From: JBBDWZ01 sp050732575
GTDB lineage: Bacteria > Gemmatimonadota > Gemmatimonadetes > Longimicrobiales > RSA9
DNA length: 7,656 bases
Assembly (NCBI GenBank): GCA_050732575.1
Contig: JBOHRF010000247.1
Coordinates: forward strand, 1-7,656
Direction: 5' to 3'
Below, in pieces: positions 4,260-7,656 of this stretch (its first letter is position 1; each line of letters opens with the position of its first letter). The notes under the pieces are model-generated. The model was not told where the DNA came from. It did not search any database and saw nothing but the letters and a program-made list of their open reading frames with translations. The position numbers were made by a program, and so were the translations under genes.

Positions 4260-7229
4260 ATGACAAAACGCAAGTTAGGAATTCTAGGGCTCGCGGTAGT
4301 GGCCAGTGTCCTGGCAGCATGCGAAGGGGACACAGTGATCGAGAATCCGATCGACACGGTCATCACGGTCCAGGTGTTACCGGATACCGCGACGCTGATC
4401 ATCGCACAAACGCGTCAGTTGGCAGCCGTAGTCAACGGCACGGCGAACCAGGCAGTAACGTGGTCGTCGAATGCCCCCGCCGCGACCGTCAACGCTACCG
4501 GTTTGGTAACAGCCGTGAGCGTGGGCACAGCGGTGATCACGGCTGTTTCACAGGCGGACGCCACGGCGCGTGATGCCTCGGTCATCAACGTGATCGCGGC
4601 CCCCGTGGTACCTCCGCCCTCGATCGTGATCACGTCGATCACGACGGGCAACACGAATACACCGGTCAACCCGCAGAACGTGGTCGGCCAGATCGACATC
4701 ACGGCCGAGCTGAACGTTCCACCGGGTGCACAGGTCCAGCGCGTGGAGTTCTTGCTGGACAACGTCGTGCAGGCCAACTGCACGCAGACCTTCACGTCCA
4801 CGGGCTCGGAAGATGATCTGGATGCCGCACAGGTACCGATCATCTGCTCACTCAACACGGCCGCGCACGATACCATTACAGGTGCTGTGCCTGCGGCGAA
4901 TTTGAATGGCACGCACACCATATCGGTGCGTGTGGTTCAGCCGAACGGCAACGTGGTGGCTGGCTCGTCGCAGCCGCTGGTATTCAACAACCAGAACTTT
5001 GCCTATGCCCGCGTGAGCTTCCTGGCTGCAGGCACGACCACGGTCAAGGCCTGCGTAACGGCCGGCGCGAATGCGCGCAGCCTGGGTGGATCGGGTTCGT
5101 TGTGGTGCGGTGGTGACGTACGCGTCGCGACCGTGGGTGTCAACTTTGGTCCGGCGGGCAGCGCGATTGCCACGGCCAATGTGTCGATCGTGACCAGCGG
5201 CGCGGGTGTCAGCGGCATAACTGGCTGCCGCTCAACCAACAACCTGGCGACCGATCCCACGATCGCGCCGGCCGACGGCGGTGCCCCGTTTGGTGGCCAG
5301 ACAACACCGGGCGCCACGAACCTGAACTTCCCGAACTGCGCCCCGGCGACAGTGACGATTTCCGGTCTCAGCGCGACGTTCTCCTCGACGGCCAATCCGG
5401 ATGCAGCAACTCCGGGCGTGAACAACATCGAGGACGTCATTGCAATCATGGTCAACTCGGTGACGACCAGCGGTCAGGCCGGTCCGACCTGCATCAATCC
5501 TGCGGCTGGTCCGAACCCGATCACGACCTGCGGAATCGTGGGCGGCACGTCAGCGCCTAACGCGGCGTTCTTCACGAACCCGAACCGCCTGGATAACTCG
5601 GGACCGCGTGTCACACTGTTCGACATCACGCCGAATACTTGTGAGACGGCTACCTGCTACGTGAACGCCGGCTTTGCGTTCACTGCGGGGCGTGCTGGTT
5701 TCTACACCTCGGTGGATTACGGCGTGGACAGCCAGAATGCGTCCACGACCTTCCAGGCTGGCACATCGGCCACGGCGTTGGCGAACGTGACGACCGCTGC
5801 ATCGCTGGACAACACGGCGACCAGCGCGGATCTGTTCCTGCGCGCAACGTCGGCGGATGGACTGGGCAACCAGCGGCTGCTGTTCCCGACCGCTGTCAAC
5901 ACAGTTGTCCAGACCGTATCGAGCGGTCCCACGCCGCAGAAGTTTGGTGTGGACAAGGTTAACCCGTTCTTCACGGCAGCCGTCCTCACGCCGGCAAACA
6001 ACGGCGCGAACGATGGAACCGTGTTCTCGTACGCGGCGGCCGATAGCGCAACGCCGCCCGCCGGTCCGTCGGGAATCAACATCAATCCGCCAGCAAGCGC
6101 GAACTCCGGGTTCGTCACGCGCGTCGAGCAAATCACACCTGGCGGCACGAGCTGTCGCCTGCCGGTGACTGGCGGCGCGATCAGCTGCTCCACTGGCGGC
6201 AATCAGGGCAACGGAACGGACGCGAATCTCGGCGCGTTCAACATCGGCGCCATTGCCACCAACGCGTACTACCGTGTCACCACGTTCGTTCGTGACAATG
6301 CGACGAACGTAAGCTCCAACCACGTGACACTGACGTTGCTCGACACGCAGGCTCCGGGCATGGGTGGTGTGGTTGCCCCGTCGATCATCACGGGTAATGC
6401 AAGCACGCAGTTCACCACGACGGCCACGGACAACCTCGACCTGGGTGACGTCAGCGCGTACATCGGCTATCCGGCCGTGGGTGGCTGGTTCGTCGACAGT
6501 TCGCCGGCGCCAATTGGTACATACGGCCCGGATACGTTCACGACCTCGGGTCCAGCTACGTTCACGATCCCGAACTTCATTCGCAGCGTTCAGTTCCAGA
6601 CGGGTGCGGGTGCGTTCGCCGGGATCAACCGGGCGAATAGCGTGACGTTTGACGTACGCGACCAGGCGGGCGTGGTCGACAACGACCCCTGCCCGAGTGT
6701 CGGTACGCCGAACACGTCGACGGCCAACTGCACGTCTCGCCGCGATGACATCACGGCGGCGGTCAACGCAGGTATCCCGGCAACGGGAGGGTTGGCGGAG
6801 ACGAGCTACGCCGCAGTGGCCGGCTTCACTGGTCTGTTCACGACGAATCCGGCGAGCGTGGGGACGGTCTGCAATGGCACGACGCAGGGACCGCCGAACC
6901 CGACGCCTCAGCCGTGCCCGACCAACCCGACGAGCACGATTGTCACCGCATCGGTCACCGGAGCATCGGCGACGTTTGCCAATCCGTTCGTGCGGGTGAA
7001 CTTCTACTTCCAGGGTCCGGCCACGGGCGGGCGGCAGATGCTGATCGGTACGGGCACACAGACCGCTACGGTCGACGATCAGACCAACCGCACGTTCAAC
7101 TGGACGGTCACCTGGAACGTCCCCACGGGTCTCGCGCCTGGAGCATACCAGATCTTCGCAGGCGGCATCGACTCGAAGGGCCAGTCATTGTTCCGGAACT
7201 TTGCGGCAGTGACAGTCGCGGTAGACTAA
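4260..7229 (+). CDS. Large Big_2/Ig-like domain lipoprotein with eight cysteine pairs
   Basis: The 989-residue protein starts with a lipoprotein signal peptide (MTKRKLGILGLAVVASVLAAC, lipobox LAAC, acylated Cys21). Residues ~35-112 form a bacterial Ig-like group 2 (Big_2) domain: VQVLPDTATL, QTRQLAAVV, VTWSSNAPAATVNATGLVTAV and VGTAVITAV. A short Pro linker (116-120) leads to further Ig-like beta-sandwich material. An early module spans ~121-242 (RVEFLLDNV, HTISVRVVQPNGN), later ones are joined by turns such as VRDNATNVSSN (677-687) and LLDTQAPG (693-700), and a last module lies at ~891-989 (VRVNFYFQG, WNVPTGLAPGAYQIFAGG). Apart from Cys21 there are sixteen cysteines, falling into near-neighbour pairs, plausibly disulphides formed outside the cytoplasm. 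The protein is rich in Thr, Asn, Gly and Ala, with very few Lys after the signal. No enzyme motif is visible, and a surface structural or adhesion role is inferred. The start is fixed by GGGAGGAG, and an intrinsic terminator follows. The next gene encodes a related lipoprotein. Confidence 0.88.
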   Translation: MTKRKLGILGLAVVASVLAACEGDTVIENPIDTVITVQVLPDTATLIIAQTRQLAAVVNGTANQAVTWSSNAPAATVNATGLVTAVSVGTAVITAVSQADATARDASVINVIAAPVVPPPSIVITSITTGNTNTPVNPQNVVGQIDITAELNVPPGAQVQRVEFLLDNVVQANCTQTFTSTGSEDDLDAAQVPIICSLNTAAHDTITGAVPAANLNGTHTISVRVVQPNGNVVAGSSQPLVFNNQNFAYARVSFLAAGTTTVKACVTAGANARSLGGSGSLWCGGDVRVATVGVNFGPAGSAIATANVSIVTSGAGVSGITGCRSTNNLATDPTIAPADGGAPFGGQTTPGATNLNFPNCAPATVTISGLSATFSSTANPDAATPGVNNIEDVIAIMVNSVTTSGQAGPTCINPAAGPNPITTCGIVGGTSAPNAAFFTNPNRLDNSGPRVTLFDITPNTCETATCYVNAGFAFTAGRAGFYTSVDYGVDSQNASTTFQAGTSATALANVTTAASLDNTATSADLFLRATSADGLGNQRLLFPTAVNTVVQTVSSGPTPQKFGVDKVNPFFTAAVLTPANNGANDGTVFSYAAADSATPPAGPSGININPPASANSGFVTRVEQITPGGTSCRLPVTGGAISCSTGGNQGNGTDANLGAFNIGAIATNAYYRVTTFVRDNATNVSSNHVTLTLLDTQAPGMGGVVAPSIITGNASTQFTTTATDNLDLGDVSAYIGYPAVGGWFVDSSPAPIGTYGPDTFTTSGPATFTIPNFIRSVQFQTGAGAFAGINRANSVTFDVRDQAGVVDNDPCPSVGTPNTSTANCTSRRDDITAAVNAGIPATGGLAETSYAAVAGFTGLFTTNPASVGTVCNGTTQGPPNPTPQPCPTNPTSTIVTASVTGASATFANPFVRVNFYFQGPATGGRQMLIGTGTQTATVDDQTNRTFNWTVTWNVPTGLAPGAYQIFAGGIDSKGQSLFRNFAAVTVAVD

Positions 7230-7258
7230 GCCAGTCTCGCTGTATCACAGGAGTACGG

Positions 7259-7295
7259 AATGGCTCCACCCTCAGGGGTGGGGCCATTCTCTTTT
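7259..7295 (+). terminator. Intrinsic terminator
   Basis: AATGGCTCCACCC (7259-7271) pairs with GGGTGGGGCCATT (7276-7288), a 13-bp stem with one T-G pair and a TCAG loop, followed by CTCTTTT. It lies 29 bp after the stop of the 989-residue lipoprotein gene and should separate its transcript from the next gene. Confidence 0.88.
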
Positions 7296-7340
7296 CCCCC
7301 TGCGCGGCTCACATTCATGCGGCCCCAGATAGGCACAGAC

Positions 7341-7656
7341 ATGAAAGCACAATTCGCCCTGTTGGCGGCTGCGATCCTCATCGCCAGTTGCGCTGGTGAC
7401 TCGGAGGACGATGTCACAACGCCGCCGCCCCCACCGCCGCCTCCGCCACCGCCGCCGGCAGTGGTCGTGGCGTCGGTGCAGATCACGCCCAGTTTTGCGG
7501 CGCTGACACCGGCGGCCACGCAGCAGTTCACCGCCGTGGCGCGCGACTCCGCAGGAGTCACGGTGAGTGCTGCGTTGACCTGGTCGAGTTCGGCGGCCTT
7601 CATTGCCGGAGTGAATGCCACGGGACTGGCATCGGGTGTGTCCGCCGGGACTACGC
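7341..7656 (+). CDS. Big_2-domain lipoprotein with polyproline linker, N-terminal part
   Basis: The frame runs off the right edge, so only 105 residues are visible. MKAQFALLAAAIL followed by the lipobox IASC gives an acylated Cys17. An acidic spacer (AGDSEDDVTT) and twelve consecutive prolines (28-39, a 36-base C-rich tract with mixed proline codons) lead to a Big_2 domain from about 44: VQITPSFAALTPAATQQFTAVA, LTWSSS and VNATGLASGVSAGT. This domain resembles that of the gene at 4260, including the WSS and VNATGL stretches, so the two are probably paralogues. An in-frame ATG at 7317 is possible, but 7341 gives the better signal peptide and has AGG about nine bases upstream. The terminator at 7259-7295 implies its own promoter in the short interval before it, which I could not identify. 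It is probably a surface-anchored structural protein; the family is clear but the function is not. Confidence 0.85.
   Translation, partial: MKAQFALLAAAILIASCAGDSEDDVTTPPPPPPPPPPPPAVVVASVQITPSFAALTPAATQQFTAVARDSAGVTVSAALTWSSSAAFIAGVNATGLASGVSAGTT

Noticed and set aside
4064..4573. A 169-codon plus-strand frame overlapping the start of the large lipoprotein
   Set aside because: The overlapping frame has the strong ribosome binding site and lipobox, whereas this one is low-complexity Arg/Gly/His sequence with no recognisable domain.
5550..6323. A 257-codon minus-strand open frame inside the large lipoprotein gene
   Set aside because: It is Arg/Val-rich, without signal, motif or start signal; it is a typical antisense shadow in GC-rich DNA.
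1..7656. CRISPR array, insertion sequence, phage or toxin-antitoxin system
   Set aside because: I saw no regularly spaced repeats, transposase or integrase motifs, or small gene pairs of those types on either strand.

Overview
The window is GC-rich, tightly packed bacterial DNA from an organism with an outer membrane. Five of the predicted proteins carry lipoprotein signal peptides. A signal-peptide/beta-barrel protein, amicyanin-like cupredoxins, a CHRD-domain protein, an AMIN-like lipoprotein and large Big_2-type Ig-like lipoproteins occur together. This mix recalls Gemmatimonadota or a related environmental lineage, often known from metagenome assemblies. That assignment is an inference from gene content and style, not a demonstrated placement.

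Layout. (1) Bases 1-630 hold the 3' end of a NagX/HGSNAT-like (DUF5009-type) multi-pass membrane acyltransferase. (2) Bases 658 to about 1090 hold a broken PfkB-family (1-phosphofructokinase-like) sugar kinase. Its N-terminal and C-terminal motifs are recognisable, but the middle is missing, a stop codon interrupts it and the C-terminus lies in another frame. (3) A run of exactly ten N (1156-1165) marks a scaffold join, so the left 1.15 kb may not truly adjoin the rest. (4) On the minus strand, 3139 to 1166 reads as one operon: a beta-barrel protein fused to a cupredoxin, a cupredoxin lipoprotein translationally coupled by TGATG, and a CHRD lipoprotein cut off by the gap. (5) Divergent from it, 59 bp away, is an AMIN-like lipoprotein (3199-3762). 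(6) Bases 3763-4259 are a 497-bp non-coding stretch with several hairpins. (7) Bases 4260-7229 encode a 989-residue lipoprotein with an N-terminal Big_2 domain, further Ig-like material and eight local cysteine pairs; a clear intrinsic terminator follows. (8) Bases 7341-7656 begin a second Big_2 lipoprotein with a 12-proline linker, cut off by the window end.

Functional reading. Nearly everything right of the gap is predicted to work in the cell envelope. The minus-strand operon is the most interesting part. Two copper-site cupredoxins of the amicyanin type (Cys-x2-His-x2-Met) are made together, one tethered to a probable outer-membrane barrel and one lipid-anchored, alongside a CHRD lipoprotein. 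A periplasmic or outer-membrane copper/electron-transfer module is a reasonable hypothesis, but the sequence alone does not show substrate or partner. The Big_2 lipoproteins look like surface or adhesion-type structural proteins.
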